Shown: positions 44,434-55,134 of the stretch, one piece after another
Layout: every line of letters starts with the position of its first letter
Numbering within the stretch: the first letter of the stretch is position 1
Assembly: GCA_020226215.1 (NCBI GenBank)
Contig: CM035236.1
Coordinates: forward strand, 58,075,809 to 58,139,808
DNA: 64,000 bases
From: Sindora glabra
Taxonomy: Eukaryota; Streptophyta; Magnoliopsida; Fabales; Fabaceae
Direction of reading: 5' to 3'
Program-made: the position numbers and the translations under genes
Notes under the pieces: generated by a model
The model's input: only the letters and a program-made list of their open reading frames with translations
What the model was told of the DNA's origin: nothing
Database searches by the model: none

Positions 44434-47195
44434 TTGATATCAAAGGTCTCTTCTTGGATAGCTTATGCTACACCTTTAACCAGTGCAATCTCTAATCTAT
44501 TGTATGTCAATTTCAACATTGCTCATTCTTTGTAGTCTTTTATCATTTTGCCTTGACATCTTCATCTTCCTTAAAGCATTCTTGTTCCTCTTTAGTTAAC
44601 ATAATTTATTTTCTTTTTTCCTCATAGATAGCACCTAAACCAAATAGATTTCATTAAAAACATTCTAGATCTAACATAACCAATTTCATCCAATATAAAA
44701 CTTAATTTCTATTATTTTGCCCCTTTTGGCCTTGCAGGACCTATTTCTCTTTAAAAATGTCTAAATCTTGTACAAAAACCATAATCAAAATAGAAAAAAC
44801 TCCCAAATTAACCAATACTTTCTCCTTTTCATTTTTAAGAACACTAATAATTTGTAATGAAAAGGATAACAAATTGGTTCATGTTGCATAATCTGAGGAT
44901 GGAGAAAAAGATATGATTCATTAATCTGATATGTTCTCAGGTTTTGAGTACAAAGAGTTTTTCCAATTTAAGGCTTTTAAACAAACTTAACCATTAGCAA
45001 CAAATGTAGCACAAACTAGTAACTCTATAGCTTGTATTTCTCTCACTTTTTCATTTAATTTTTGGATTCTAGATTCAAGAGCATCTAATCATATAATTGG
45101 CAGCCAATCTCTTTTATCTTACATTAAAACTCCTATCTCTTCTTATGCAATTATTGTAGTAGGTGGCTCCAAGATAATAGTTAAAGGCATCAATCAAGCT
45201 AAGCAAATTCCTTTAATGCCTTTAAAATTTGTTCTTTTTATGCCTCATTATCCCCTGATCTAATTTCCAAAGCTAGTTTACATGCACACTTAATTACTTA
45301 GTTGCTTTTAATTTTGAATCTTTCATAATACATGATCAAGATATGGAGATGATTAGTGCAAGACATGAGTTATAAGGATTATACTATTTTTTGCTAACTT
45401 CTTTAGTGGCATGCTCTGAATTCAAGTCTTTTGAATTATTTAATTAACACCATAGTCATTTAAGTATTTCAAAGTTTTAAAAAATGAGTTTAAAATTTTA
45501 TAATTTAGAGTTCTTAAATTATGAGTCACGTCAATTTAGTAAGCATGTCCATTCATCCATTTTAGAAAGAATTAATAAAAGAGTTGAGTCCCCCTTTTCT
45601 ATCATCCATTTTGATATATGGGGCCTAAGTTAAGTCACTTCTTCTTTAGGATTTCAATACCTTGTTACTTTTATTAATGATTATTCAAGATGCACTTGGT
45701 TATATTTGATGAACAATTGTTTAAAATTATTTTCTATTTTCAGTCATTTTGTACAAAAATTAAAAATCAATTTAGTAAAACTATTCATTTACAAGAAAGT
45801 ACTTTTCAACTAACTTTTCTTTCTATTTTTCCAAATATGACACCTTACATCATTCTATTTGTCCTTATACTCCTTAATAAAATGAGGTTTTTGAGTGTAA
45901 AAATAAGCATTTAATAAGAATAGCCCACAATTTCCTTTCACATTATAATGTTTCTTTTTTATTTTAGGGTGATCCGATCTTTAATGCTTGTTATTTTATA
46001 AATTGAATGCCATCTTTTTTTTTTAAATAATTAAGTGTTTTACTCTATCTTGCTTCCTAATAAAACTTTTTACCCTATTCCTATGTGTGTTTGTTTTGTT
46101 CATGATCTTTCTCTAGTCTTGACAAAATGTTTGCTATATTAGTCAAGTACATTTTCTTAAGGTATTTTCATCTTTAAAAAAGAAGTGTTATTCTCCAAAT
46201 TAAGATCATTATTATGTCTTTATTGATGTCACTTTTTCAAAACATCTCTATATTTTATTATATAATACTTGAGTGCAATAGTGTTGAAAATACTATCTAT
46301 TCTTACTTTTCCATTTCTTTTCATACCACATCATCATAATGTAAGCACTAAAGAGGTCCTCACTAAAGTTTTAACTGACCAATCTCTTAGTTAATTTACT
46401 TTACATACCTCTAAACCCTTTGTCTTTCTTGAAAGCCTTCCTATTGCCATTTATAAAGCTAATCATTCTATGTGTAACCTAGATCTTATTTATAATTTCT
46501 TAAGTTATCATCACTGATCCTTACCCTATTATTGTTTTTTGTCTTCCTTATCTTTTATAAGCATATTTAAGACACTTAAGGAAGCTCTTTCTTATTTAGG
46601 ATGGCAGTAGGCTATGACTAATAAAATGATTGCTTTTAATTTTGGTAAGACATAAGACTTTGTTATGCTGCTTCCTAACAAATCTATTATTAGATATCAA
46701 TGGCTTTATACAGTGAAGATTGATTCATATGGCAAGATTAGTAAGTTAAAAGCTTGTATTGTAGCTAAAGACTGCACTTAAATTTTTAAACTTAAATATA
46801 TTGACACATTTTCACTAGTTGCTAAAATTGCCTTGGTACACCTCTTTCTTTCTATAGTTAACATTTGACTATGGCCCCATCATTAATTGGATATTAAGAA
46901 TGCATTTCTTCATGGAAAATTAAATAAGAAAGCATATATGGAACAACCTTTTAAGTTTATTACTTAAGGGGAGGCAAATCTAGTTTGTTGCCTAAGTATA
47001 TCTCTGTATGGATTAGAACAATATCCTTGTCCATACTTTGGAAGATTTAGTCAAGTAATTCAATAGTTCAGGATGACAGAAAGTAAGGTTGATCACTTAA
47101 TATTCTAATAACATTCCTCACCTAATCTTTGTATATTCCTGGTGGTGTATATGGATGATATAGTTATCATGGGAAATGATCAGTATGGAAAGATT
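44434..47195 (+). pseudogene. Copia 1 gag-pol relic, first part (PR, INT, RT)
   Basis: Would encode the polyprotein for reverse transcription and integration. Gag is badly eroded (about 44600-45040). The protease shows WILDSRASNHIIG at 45063; the active site DSG has become DSR. The GAG pre-integrase block follows (45300-45535), with IINARHEL-like and GLYYF words, then SKHVHSSILERINKRVESPF and integrase FSIIHFDIWG and FINDYSRCTWLYLMNN (45597-45705). A frame change leads into FCTKIKNQFSKTI. Later integrase text has CYSPN and FIDVTFSK (about 46190-46240). RT shows YTVKIDSYGKISKLKACIVA, DTFSLVAKIALV, KNAFLHGKLNKKAYMEQP and YMDDIVIMGND (about 46710-47185), with the catalytic YMDD intact. Coding stops near 47190, where copia 2 begins. 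Confidence 0.9.
44435..44447 (+). other. Primer binding site of copia 1
   Basis: TGATATCAAAGG directly after the LTR corresponds to the initiator-Met PBS TGGTATCAGAGC with three substitutions. Position and similarity support it. Confidence 0.7.
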
Positions 47196-47224
47196 ATTAT
47201 TGTCTTGTAACTTAAAAGTTCACT

Positions 47225-47600
47225 GTAATAATATAAATGAAATGTGGCTTTATCATTATCATTTAAGGGACCTAACCTTTTGTCTTTTGAAAAGAATGTG
47301 TCCATTTATTTTTTAGAACATTAATACGAGCCATTTCTACTGTGAAACTTGTCAAATGGCTAAATAACAATGCTCTTCTTATACCTTAAGTAGTATTAAA
47401 TCATCTACAACTTTTTTTCTTATTCATTCTAACATATAGGATCCATTCAGGGTGGTTAATATTTATAGAGCTAGGTGGGTTATATCTTTTATTAATGATT
47501 GCATTAAAACTACATGGGAAATCCCAATGAAGGAAATCTCCAAACAAAGCAACATTTTTCAACAAGAAAGGATTCCTAAGTTAAAAATTAAAGTTTTATA
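47225..47600 (+). pseudogene. Copia 2 GAG pre-integrase/integrase fragment
   Basis: Reads MWLYHYHLRDLTFCLLKRM (family LWH.RLGH.SF..LK), then FYCETCQMAK (family CE.CQ.AKH), SSTTFFLIHSNI*DPFRVVN (family S..PF.LIHSDVWGPSRV), RARWVISFINDCIKTTWEIP and MKEISKQSNIFQQ. This is the zinc-binding N terminus and the start of the integrase core. It lies 3' of an RT sequence, which is the wrong order for one element and shows that it belongs to a second, nested copia. Coding fades at about 47600, where the LTR-like insert starts. Confidence 0.85.
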
Positions 47601-47615
47601 AATTTAATATTTATG

Positions 47616-50537
47616 GATATTTATTTATTTAGCTAATAATTGATTTTAAGTTCTTTTTCATTTTAAAAGGTTCAGGAATATTGAAAGTGATATTTATAAT
47701 AGTATTTGAAGTTTGTTTATTTTTATATATATGGCCATTATAAATTCATGATTAGTTTGAAATAATTTCTTTATGAGGAATTTTCTATAAATTAGAAATA
47801 TTTTAGCAATTATAGTTGGAAATATTTATGAAATATATATTTGTATTTAATAAATTATTTTTAGGACAATGAAAATTTGAAATAATTATTTTAAGACTTT
47901 TGAATTTATTAGGCCATTATATATATTTTTATGTGTATGTATGAGAGGGAGATTGAAAAGAATTAAGTTGGACTTTTAATAAAATCAGTTTTTAAAAAAA
48001 TGAACTTTAGTATATGGCTAAGATTTTAAAGTTTAGAATTTGTAAGCAAAATGGAGGGTTGAGATTTGTGGGTGTAGAACAGTTTATGTACATCAGTAAC
48101 ATAGGATAACAACCTAGAGCTGATTTCATTTTTCTCACTCCTCCTTTGCTGAAATTCGGACAGCAGCACTATCTCCCTCCAGAATTTTCGTCTCTCTCCG
48201 TCTCCTCGTTGCCGCTGCTTCTCTCTCTCTTTAAGAAAAAAAATGAAATAAAATGAAAATGATAATAATAATTCAGTTTTTTCTCTCTCTTCTTACCAAC
48301 CTTACAATCGTTTTTATATATGTATCTCGGCACCCTCCCCACCAAAAAAAAAAAAATCCCACCCTCTCTCCCTTGCATGGACTCCCTCTCCCTTTCTTTC
48401 AAAGACTTTCTCCTTCTTTATAGTCGGCTCCTTTTCTTCCTCACCGGCGGCGTCTTCATTTTTCTATGTTACTGCTTCTTCCAGCGCCACTACTGACCAG
48501 GGGCCCTGTTTCGCCGCTTTCCTCTCCACTTTGTTGTTGTTGCGAACAGCAGCTGGAGAAAAGAGAGTCGAGTGCGACGACGCCAACTGGAGGTGAAGCT
48601 CCACTCCCAAGCTGTCTCCAACGTGCGTCTCTCCATGGTAGCTGGCGACTCGCCGGTGTGTAAGCTGCTGCGAATTGGGACTAGACCAACGTTACTGTTT
48701 GTGATAGGTTTTATTTGGGTTTTCGGTAACCTCCTCTTATCTCTGGTGCCAGCAACATACCAAATGTATTTTATATATCTTGGTGATTTGAGTTGTTTTT
48801 AGAAGAAACCGTTTTCGGTGATTTTAATATATCTAATAACGTTTATGAAAGACATGATTTTAGGATGCAAGATGTGAAAATAAAATGAACAAGGTAGATT
48901 TGGAACTTTTATGCTATATGATCCTGAAGTGCTATGATTATTAGAAAGGATGGTAAAACACAGGAGATTAAGATATTTTAATTGGGTCTTGGAATAATAA
49001 TTTAGAAATAAAGTGGGTAAATTCAATACATTTATAAGTTAATCTTATAATTTGTGATATATGAAGAAATGAAAAGATAGAAGCGGAATATTTGAATATC
49101 TTAGAAGAGAATAGATTCTATCATGTGAGTATATATCTCACCACCACTTTTATCTAAATCAAATATAATTTAAATATTGTGAATGGTACTTCTTTTATTG
49201 ATGTTATAGATTTCATATTCATTATATAAAATTAATTTCATGATATAAGAGTAATTAGCTAATGATGAATGATAATTGATTAAAGTATGCAGTGAAAGTA
49301 TGATTATATCATTATTAGCTACTGATTGATTGATTGTGGTAAGATTACAATAGATCATATTGTGATGGTGTTATATACTTTGATTACCTATAATTGTTAA
49401 ACAATTGTTTATGTGGGCTTATATTAGATTTGGTGATATGGATAGGATGAGGTTCTAACAAATTAACTACATTATAAATTGAGCCTTATAAAGCATAAGA
49501 AAATTGTGAATTATGCTAGAGTAATGACACCAAAAGCCAAATGAAAATTTTCTTACTAACAATTGCAAAGGTTATAAGATTAATCTGAAAGTCGGATGGA
49601 AAATTTTCAATGAGTAGTTGAGAAAAATATAATATTAGCTTGGAAGTTAAAAAGTGATTATATGTATGCTTATTATGACAAGGACATGTGATATGATTTG
49701 ATATTGAAAATTGTCTATGATTGTATGTCACTATTTCACATGATTACAAAAACTTGATGTAATTATTATAATTTATTTATATTTAAGCCTTAAGGGCTAT
49801 TTGCAATTGAATTGTCTACCTGAAATGGGTAGTATATGATATTTACTCGAAACAAGTAGTGTATGAGATAAGCATGATAGTATATGATATCAGATGATTA
49901 AAATTAATATGATTATAACAAATAGTACAGAATTCAAGTTGTACGCAAGTGAAACTGTCATTTGAGGCTCAATTTTGCACACTCAGAAACTTAGGAAGTC
50001 TGAGTTACATTTATCTTTCTTGATGAATACTTAGATAAAAATTATTCAAATTAAAATACTAAAAGTGGAATATATATGCTTACTAAGTTCATGTAACTCA
50101 CGTTATTGTATCTTCAATATTTAAGTTAAGGTGAGCATATATGAGCTTGTTGCATCTATAGAAATTTAAGACTGCCTTACTGAAGAGTTATGACAGTTGG
50201 AATAGAGTCATTAGAGATAGTTTTCATTGATTTAACTATTGATGTGTTGAATCATTTATTTGCATGCATGATATAATTTTACTATAATGTGTATATTTAT
50301 GATTGCTATTGTATCTAAAAATAAAACATGTGTTGTATTATAAGGCGCATGACCCTCAAAAAGTGTTCAAAAATAGAGGAGATTTTGTCCATTTTGCTAT
50401 AAAAATTTATTATAAAATTTCAAGTTCTCATGAAGTTCGAAAACTTCCATTAGATAGAAAGAGTAAAAAAATAATTAATACTTATGAAAATCGGTAATAA
50501 AATTTATGCCAATCACTATCGAGAAAGGATTGTGACA
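47616..50537 (+). mobile_element. Long LTR-like insertion (about 2.9 kb) inside copia 2
   Basis: Non-coding block between two copia 2 fragments. Its right end GGATTGTGACA (50527-50537) is like the GGTTGTGACA and GAGTCATGACA ends of the other two long LTRs in the window. It has a GC-rich transcribed-looking part (48120-48760) followed by AT-rich sequence, and late motifs such as GCTTACTAAGTTCATGTAAC and AAGTTAAGGTGAGC (50078-50130), a pattern seen in chromovirus LTRs. The left boundary is uncertain: I could not find a TG start paired with a duplication of TTATG (50538-50542). No pol remains, so solo LTR is the best guess. Open frames of 62-91 codons here have no recognisable homology. Confidence 0.5.
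48120..48760 (+). other. GC- and CpG-rich island within the LTR-like insert
   Basis: The most GC-rich patch in the window. It is pyrimidine-rich at first (TCCCTCC, CTCTCTCTCTTT), then has CCTCACCGGCGGCGTC, CCAGGGGCCCTG, TGCGACGACGCC and GGCGACTCGCCGG. Open frames of 65 and 76 codons overlap on plus (48466-48663, 48572-48802) and one of 77 on minus (48169-48402), all low-complexity and without a family match. The likeliest reading is the transcribed leader of a long LTR. A captured host 5' UTR or exon is the alternative. Confidence 0.45.
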
Positions 50538-50639
50538 TTATGGTCACAAAAAAAAATGGTCATCTTACACCAATTATCACAAAAAAAATGCACTGCACTT
50601 ACTACAGAAAGCGAGCTTAAACTTGATTAATTTGCCATT

Positions 50640-51810
50640 TAAATTAGCAATGACAAATTTGAAATAGAGAAAGAAAAAAATACAATCAAGCTCTCAAGGT
50701 TTACTCAAGAAAGAACTTTATTCCAAATTTAATCTAAATTTAATTATTAGATGTTCCCAAAAAAAAGTAATGATCTCACACATTCTAATGCTAGTGATAA
50801 CATTTCTAATGCTCATTGTGTCTTTTAAATTTGGAAATGCCAATTGCTTGCCTTAAGAAAAAGAAAAAGACAATGCACACAATACCATATATGCAATTTT
50901 ATAACTTGTGGCAAACTTTTCTTACAATATAAGAGTTTTCTTGCATTATTAAATTCTATTAGTTTTCCTAAAAATGTGGAAAAAAAATTTAGTGATAATA
51001 ATTGGAGAAATGTCATAAAAATGGAAATGGAAGTTTGAATAAAAACAACACAAAGAAATCTTAGAAGCATACTAGTAACATTCCAATTAAACTTCATCAT
51101 AAGCTAGAAGAAGCAGGAGATGACAATATAGTGGACAAAGGAAGATATTAAAGACTAGTAAGAAGACTAATATGCCTATCTCACATTAGACTTGACATAA
51201 CTTATGCTATTGATAGTCAATTTATGCATGATCCATGAGAAAAATGCCTCTAAGCTATTTAAAGAATCCTATACTACCTCAAGGGCACACCTAAAAATGG
51301 AGTTTTGTTTAAAAGAAATAATGAATTCAAAATAGAAGCTTATACAAATGCTAATTATGCAAGAGCCATGACTAATTGAAAGTCCATCATAGGTTATTGT
51401 ACTTTTTTAAGAGGTAATCTAGTTACTTAGAGAAGTAAGAAGTAACCTACTATGGCAAGGTCAAGTGTAGAAGTAGGATTTAAGGTTATGGCCCAAGGTG
51501 TTTATGGGTTATTGCGGGTAAAAATCATTCTAGATGACCTTAAAATTAAGTGGAAGGAAATTGTAAACCTTTATTATGACAACAAATCAAAAATAAATAT
51601 TACTAACTATCCTATCCAACATGATAAAACAAAGCACATTGAAATGGACAAGCACTTCATTAAAAAGAAACTTGATAATGGTATCATTAGCACATCATAC
51701 ATGCCATCAAACAACCAAATTGTAAACATATTCACTAAAGGAATATCAGGCCTAGGATTCCAAGACATTATTAGAAAATTAGGAAGGGAAAACATCTATC
51801 CACCTACTTC
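50640..51810 (+). pseudogene. Copia 2 pol relic, 3' part (linker and RNase H)
   Basis: Fragments in order: the INT-RT linker (ALRKRKRQCTQYHICNF, FPKNVEKKFSDNNWRNVIKM, 50840-51030; family PIALRK..R.CT..P..NF and IPKN..EA..D.NW..A), then a jump over the whole RT core, then VDKGRY and LDITYAIDSQFMHDP (51130-51240), GTPKNGVLFKRNNEFKIEAY (51280-51340) and the open frame 51452-51862 with MARSSVEVGF, YYDNKSKINITNYPIQHDKT, IEMDKHFIKKKLDNG and NIFTKGISG. These are the RNase H and C-terminal blocks of copia Pol. The last part is open for 136 codons, so this is the least decayed coding stretch in the window. Confidence 0.92.
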
Positions 51811-51818
51811 AAAAGGAG
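51811..51818 (+). other. Polypurine tract of copia 2
   Basis: AAAAGGAG abuts the TGTTGG start of the 3' LTR, the expected place for the plus-strand primer. Confidence 0.7.
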
Positions 51819-52157
51819 TGTTGGAAAATCCTAATTTCCTTATTTCTGTTATTTATTCCTAATTTCCTTCTTTCTCTTTATTTCTTTTTCTATGTATATT
51901 ATTGTTATACAATTGTGTCACAGATTCTTTTCTTCTTAATTATTTCCTTATATAGTTCTAGTTAACATATAATTTTATAAATCTTTGTAATTTAGGGATT
52001 AAAATGAAGGAATATCCTCCACCTAGTTGTAACCCTTTTATCATATGTATAGCTATAACTCATTGTCCTTTATGTATATATATTACTATTGTATGTACTA
52101 CAAAATGAGAAATGATTAGTATATTATTGATTGGTTAAAGAAACATCTACTCTAACA
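51819..52157 (+). repeat. 3' LTR of copia 2
   Basis: Starts TGTTGGAAAATCC and ends CATCTACTCTAACA, a clean TG...CA sequence of 339 bp. It directly follows the PPT, and the copia 1 reading frame resumes immediately after it. A TATATAGTTCTAG box lies near 51951. No 5' partner exists in the window. Confidence 0.85.
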
Positions 52158-53061
52158 CTTCCAAACTAGATATTTGGGTAAGTAGCAATGTTTTCAATGG
52201 ATTGAAGTAGCTCAATCAAGATATGGAATAATCATTTCTCAAAAGAAGTATACCTTGGACATCCTAAAAGAAATAAGTATGATGGATTGTAAACTTGTGA
52301 TTTCTTTAATGGATTTAAATGTTAAACTTCTATTAGATTAAGGGTAGTTGTATTCTAACCTAGAAAGGTATTGAAAACTTGTTAGAAAATTGAATTAACT
52401 TACAGTTACTAGGTTAGAAAATTGAATTACCTTATAGTTACTAGACCTAACATTTCTTTTATAGTTAGCGTTGTTAGTTAATTTTTAAGTGCTCCTTGAA
52501 ATGATCATTGGGATGCAGTAATTTGAATAGTCAAATACATCAAGAAAGCACATAAGAAGGGATTATTGTACAAAATAAAGGACATACTTAAATTGTAGGA
52601 TACATAGATTCTAATTTTATTGGATCTCCAATTAATAAAAGTTTCACCTCAAGATAATGTGCTTTTATAGGAAGGAATTTGATTTCTTAGAAAAGTAAAA
52701 AAAGTAATTGCAAGGTGAAGTATAGAAGTTGAATATTATGCTATGACTCTAGCTACTTGTGAATTGATATGGCTGAAACAACTAGTCTTGGATCTATACT
52801 TTTGTGAAGTAGGGTTTATAAAACTTATTTATGATAATCTAGCAACTTTATATATAGACTATAATCCAATCTTCTAGGAAAGGACCAAACATATAAAGAT
52901 TGATTGCAATTTTGTAAAAGAAAAGGTTTTATTAAGAGATATTGTGACAAAATTCACTAACTCTAGTGATCAATTAGCAGACATCTTTACTAAGTCTCTT
53001 TAAAGATCGAAGATAGATTATATTTGTGACAAGCTTGGTGCATATAATATATATGTTCCAA
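52158..53061 (+). pseudogene. Copia 1 pol relic, second part (RT end and RNase H)
   Basis: Continues the copia 1 RT after the nested insertion: FQTRYLGK, then IEVAQSRYGIIISQRKYTLD and MMDCK (52190-52290). A short internal duplication follows around 52375-52450 (GTTAGAAAATTGAATTA twice, 44 bases apart). RNase H then shows HWDAV, IVKYIKKAHKKGLLYKIKD (about 52510-52585), SAEVEY-like sequence, AMTLATCELIWLKQLVLDLY, IYDNLATLYI, RTKHIKIDCNFVKEKVLLRD and FTNSSDQLADIFTKSL (to about 53001), ending with the usual LGAYNIYVPT and a stop before the PPT. Stops and small frame changes are present. Confidence 0.92.
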
Positions 53062-53073
53062 CTTGAGGGAGAA
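53062..53073 (+). other. Polypurine tract of copia 1
   Basis: CTTGAGGGAGAA lies immediately before the TGTTGAATAG start of the 3' LTR. Confidence 0.75.
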
Positions 53074-53262
53074 TGTTGAATAGTATTAAATATATGCTAT
53101 AACTTAGGAATTAATTGATATCTTGTAATTAGTTAGTGATTAGTATATTCTTAGGGATATTAATTAACATTGATTAATATTTAAGGATATTGATTGTATT
53201 TACCATTATATAAAGAAATCAAGATTGGCATGATTTACTCAAGCCATTCAGATATTTTAATT
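53074..53262 (+). repeat. 3' LTR of copia 1
   Basis: Direct repeat of 44176-44433, shortened by internal deletions. It shares the start TGTTGAATAGTATTA, GATTAGTATATTCTTAGGGA and ATTATATAAAGAA. The end is approximate (GATATTTTAATT), aligned to CATATTTCAAC of the 5' copy, so the usual terminal CA is lost. Confidence 0.82.
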
Positions 53263-53546
53263 ATTTTAAAATTATATGTTTTACATTTATAAGCTATCTA
53301 AAAAATATATGGTATTTTTGACAAATGAATTATATTATTTCTAATGGATTATGCAAATTCTATTTCTAAATTGATAATTTTCATCAAAAATATTTTTAAT
53401 GGAAAATTTTTTTCAAAAAATATTCATTAAAAAAATTTTGATGAATTTTTTTAACAAACATATTTTGTCAAAAATAAAGCTTTAAACTAAAAATCTATAG
53501 TTTTCAACAAAATTTTCTATTGGAAATCACAAAAATTCTAATAGGG

Positions 53547-54615
53547 TTTTTCATTACTAACTCACCGCTTAGTGACTTTTGATAATGCACCTTTTTAAAT
53601 TATTAATTATGTGCAATTTGCTTATCCCTTTAGAATCATTTTTTTACACTAAAAAGCCTAAGCCAAGAAATAACCCATATAACTATGAGAAATTTACTTG
53701 ATGCATTCTAAAGACTCTAATTACATTAATAAGGAACAAATTAAAAAGTTAAGTAAGAAATATATTAAAAACATCAAAAAAAAAATATATGGTGCACCTA
53801 CTAGTACACCACTATATCCAATTGTTGGTATGTTATTGTATAATAGTGTCATAAGAAATTATCAACTTAATATATAGTAAATCTAGTAGTATATTGGTGT
53901 ATCATCATATTAATGGTGCACCATAAACTCTTTTGAAAGTATAATCTTTACATGATCTTTATGTGACATGTTTTAACCTATATAAGATAAAAGTAGAAAA
54001 GATTTTTAATTGTATTAAATATATTGAAGTTATCTACATTAAGATAATTAGAAAATAAATACATCATTAAGCTTAGAAGAGAAAATTCCTTAATGTACAA
54101 TAACAAATATAACTTTTTTCTTTGATTCACTTAGTATAAGTAGCTTAATGCACTTTATGCAATTATGTAGTGTAATATTTCTCACTTTTTAATGTTTAGT
54201 TTATGGTTTTGATGTACATAATTGCAAAGGACAATCACTTCCTATAGAGCTTATTCAGAATCAACCATGGTGCACTGTTAAGGTTCATAAGGTAAGTGTG
54301 AATTTATATTAGTAGATTGACCGTTTGAACTTGTTCAATTAAATAATTTTTTAATACTTATTTTTTAAAGTATCTTTTACTTTATATCTTATTCTAGATC
54401 AAATGGTATAAATTTAGAATTTAAATTTAATCCACTATTAATGTACACTAGTTTTACATTACCATTATTCATGTATTGCTAAGTTAATAAAAAAAACTAT
54501 TAAAATTCTCTTATTGTTAGATAAAATCCTTAATTACATTTATTTTTTAGTTACATGTCATTTTCTTTTTTATTAATAGTGTAAAATATTTTATTCTAAT
54601 AATATATCAAATTTA
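53547..54615. other. AT-rich spacer with one small MITE
   Basis: Apart from the small fold-back at 53788-53925 I see no recognisable element or gene. Sequence at 54190-54300 (GCAAAGGACAATCACTTCC, CAACCATGGTGCACTG) is slightly less AT-rich but unassigned. Confidence 0.4.
53788..53925. mobile_element. Small fold-back MITE, about 138 bp
   Basis: Perfect terminal inverted repeats TATGGTGCACC / GGTGCACCATA. Inside them both arms have TACACCA and TATA at similar distances (TAGTACACCACTATA on the left; the reverse complement of the right reads GATACACCAATATA). Short size, no coding and full fold-back symmetry fit a MITE. TSD and superfamily are unresolved. Confidence 0.65.
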
Positions 54616-55134
54616 AACTTATGAATTTATTATAAGAATTTTATTTATTTTTGAGTTGTTATTGATTGAATTTTATTAATTTTATTAAAATGGGATTATT
54701 ATGTGGCTCAATTTAATAACCTAAGTTATTTTTAAGTGATCCATTAAGTTTTAATTTACTTATTGATTATACTATTTGATTAAGAATGAAATTGGATTTG
54801 TTGAGGCAAAATTAGTATAAAGCTTGTTATTGAGCCTATAATAAGTGGACTTAATTAGGGTTTACTAATACAAGGTTAGGTCCTTTCTTTATACATAAAG
54901 CTATTAATGATTTATGCGATCAAAGTTGTCATGTGTCGTCAAATGTGAATGAGGAAAAGATCTAGATTTCTCAATATGCAATTGTTTACTGTTGACTTCT
55001 TTCAAATATTATTGTAAATAAATCAAGATATATGTAATCTTAATTTTTCTTTTAGTTTCATTTATTATCAATGTTTCTAAATTTAATATAAAGACCTAAT
55101 TAAATGTTAAAAAAAATTTACATATGGTATCAGC
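54616..55134 (+). repeat. Copia-type LTR relic with PBS
   Basis: Aligns along its length with 63200-63637: CTCAATTTAATAACC / CTCAATGTAGTAACT, TTTTAATTTAC, GATTGGATTTGTT-type words, AAGCTTGTTATTGAGCCTAT / TAGCTTGTTATTCAGCCTAT, TTAGGGTTTACTAATA / TTAGGATTTACTAATA, GAAGCTATT / AAAGCTATT and GTCATGTGT / ATCATGTGT. It is followed by TGGTATCAGC at 55125, an initiator-Met PBS match, after about 80 extra bases. The left boundary is approximate. What follows (55198-55560, starting with an ATG and SSPNSML) could be the start of gag but is too eroded to prove. Internal region and 3' LTR are absent. Confidence 0.65.

Larger units (their letters stand above)
47195..52157 (+). mobile_element. Ty1-copia retrotransposon 2 (inner), partial
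   Basis: Inserted in the RT of copia 1. Sequence after 52157 (CTTCCAAACTAG) continues the copia 1 frame as FQTRYLGK, where the family has FQTKDLGKLRYFLG. Element 2 has a GAG pre-integrase and integrase start (47225-47600), an RNase H end (51110-51800), a PPT and a 3' LTR (51819-52157). The 5' LTR, gag, protease and most of integrase and RT are absent, so internal and 5' deletions must have followed insertion. A long LTR-like insert (47616-50537) splits what remains. No left target duplication matching CTTCC was found. Confidence 0.8.
44176..53262 (+). mobile_element. Ty1-copia retrotransposon 1 (outer), dead
   Basis: Two related LTRs in direct orientation (44176-44433 and 53074-53262) both start TGTTGAATAGTATTA. 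A PBS-like TGATATCAAAGG follows the first, and a purine tract CTTGAGGGAGAA precedes the second. Between them is a copia Pol in the correct order: protease, GAG pre-integrase, integrase, RT, then RNase H after an interruption. Possible duplications ATTTT (44171-44175 and 53263-53267) are weak because of AT richness. Pol is interrupted by copia element 2 from about 47195 to 52157. Many stops, and an LTR pair differing by substitutions and indels, indicate an old insertion. Confidence 0.88.
39397..53546 (+). mobile_element. CACTA transposon C, host of a nested retrotransposon stack
   Basis: The left end is CACTACTAGAATGC; the proposed right end is ATTCTAATAGGG at 53535-53546, matching the inverted terminus ATTCTAGTAGTG at 10 of 12 positions. 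Subterminal sequence agrees: the left has TTTAATCCGTTGGAAATAAT and, further in, GATGAATTTAAATTCATC; the right has, in inverse orientation, ATCCATTAGAAAT (53337-53349 read on minus) and GATGAATTT/CATCAAAAAT words. No 3-bp duplication is clear. The cargo is a Ptta-like pseudogene. About 9.1 kb of its length is a copia insertion, so the original element was near 5 kb. Confidence 0.6.

Noticed and set aside
47195..47600. A copia element with rearranged domain order (RT before GAG pre-integrase)
   Set aside because: RT coding of the outer element resumes at 52158, so nesting of a second element explains the order better.
48169..48802. Overlapping open frames on both strands in the GC-rich island
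   Set aside because: Low-complexity translations (poly-S/L/P, R/E-rich) that overlap each other; GC-rich composition alone explains the lack of stops.
51825..52157. Solo LTR reading of the TGTTGGAAAATCC...CTAACA sequence
   Set aside because: A polypurine tract and RNase H coding lie directly upstream, so it is the 3' LTR of a partially deleted element.
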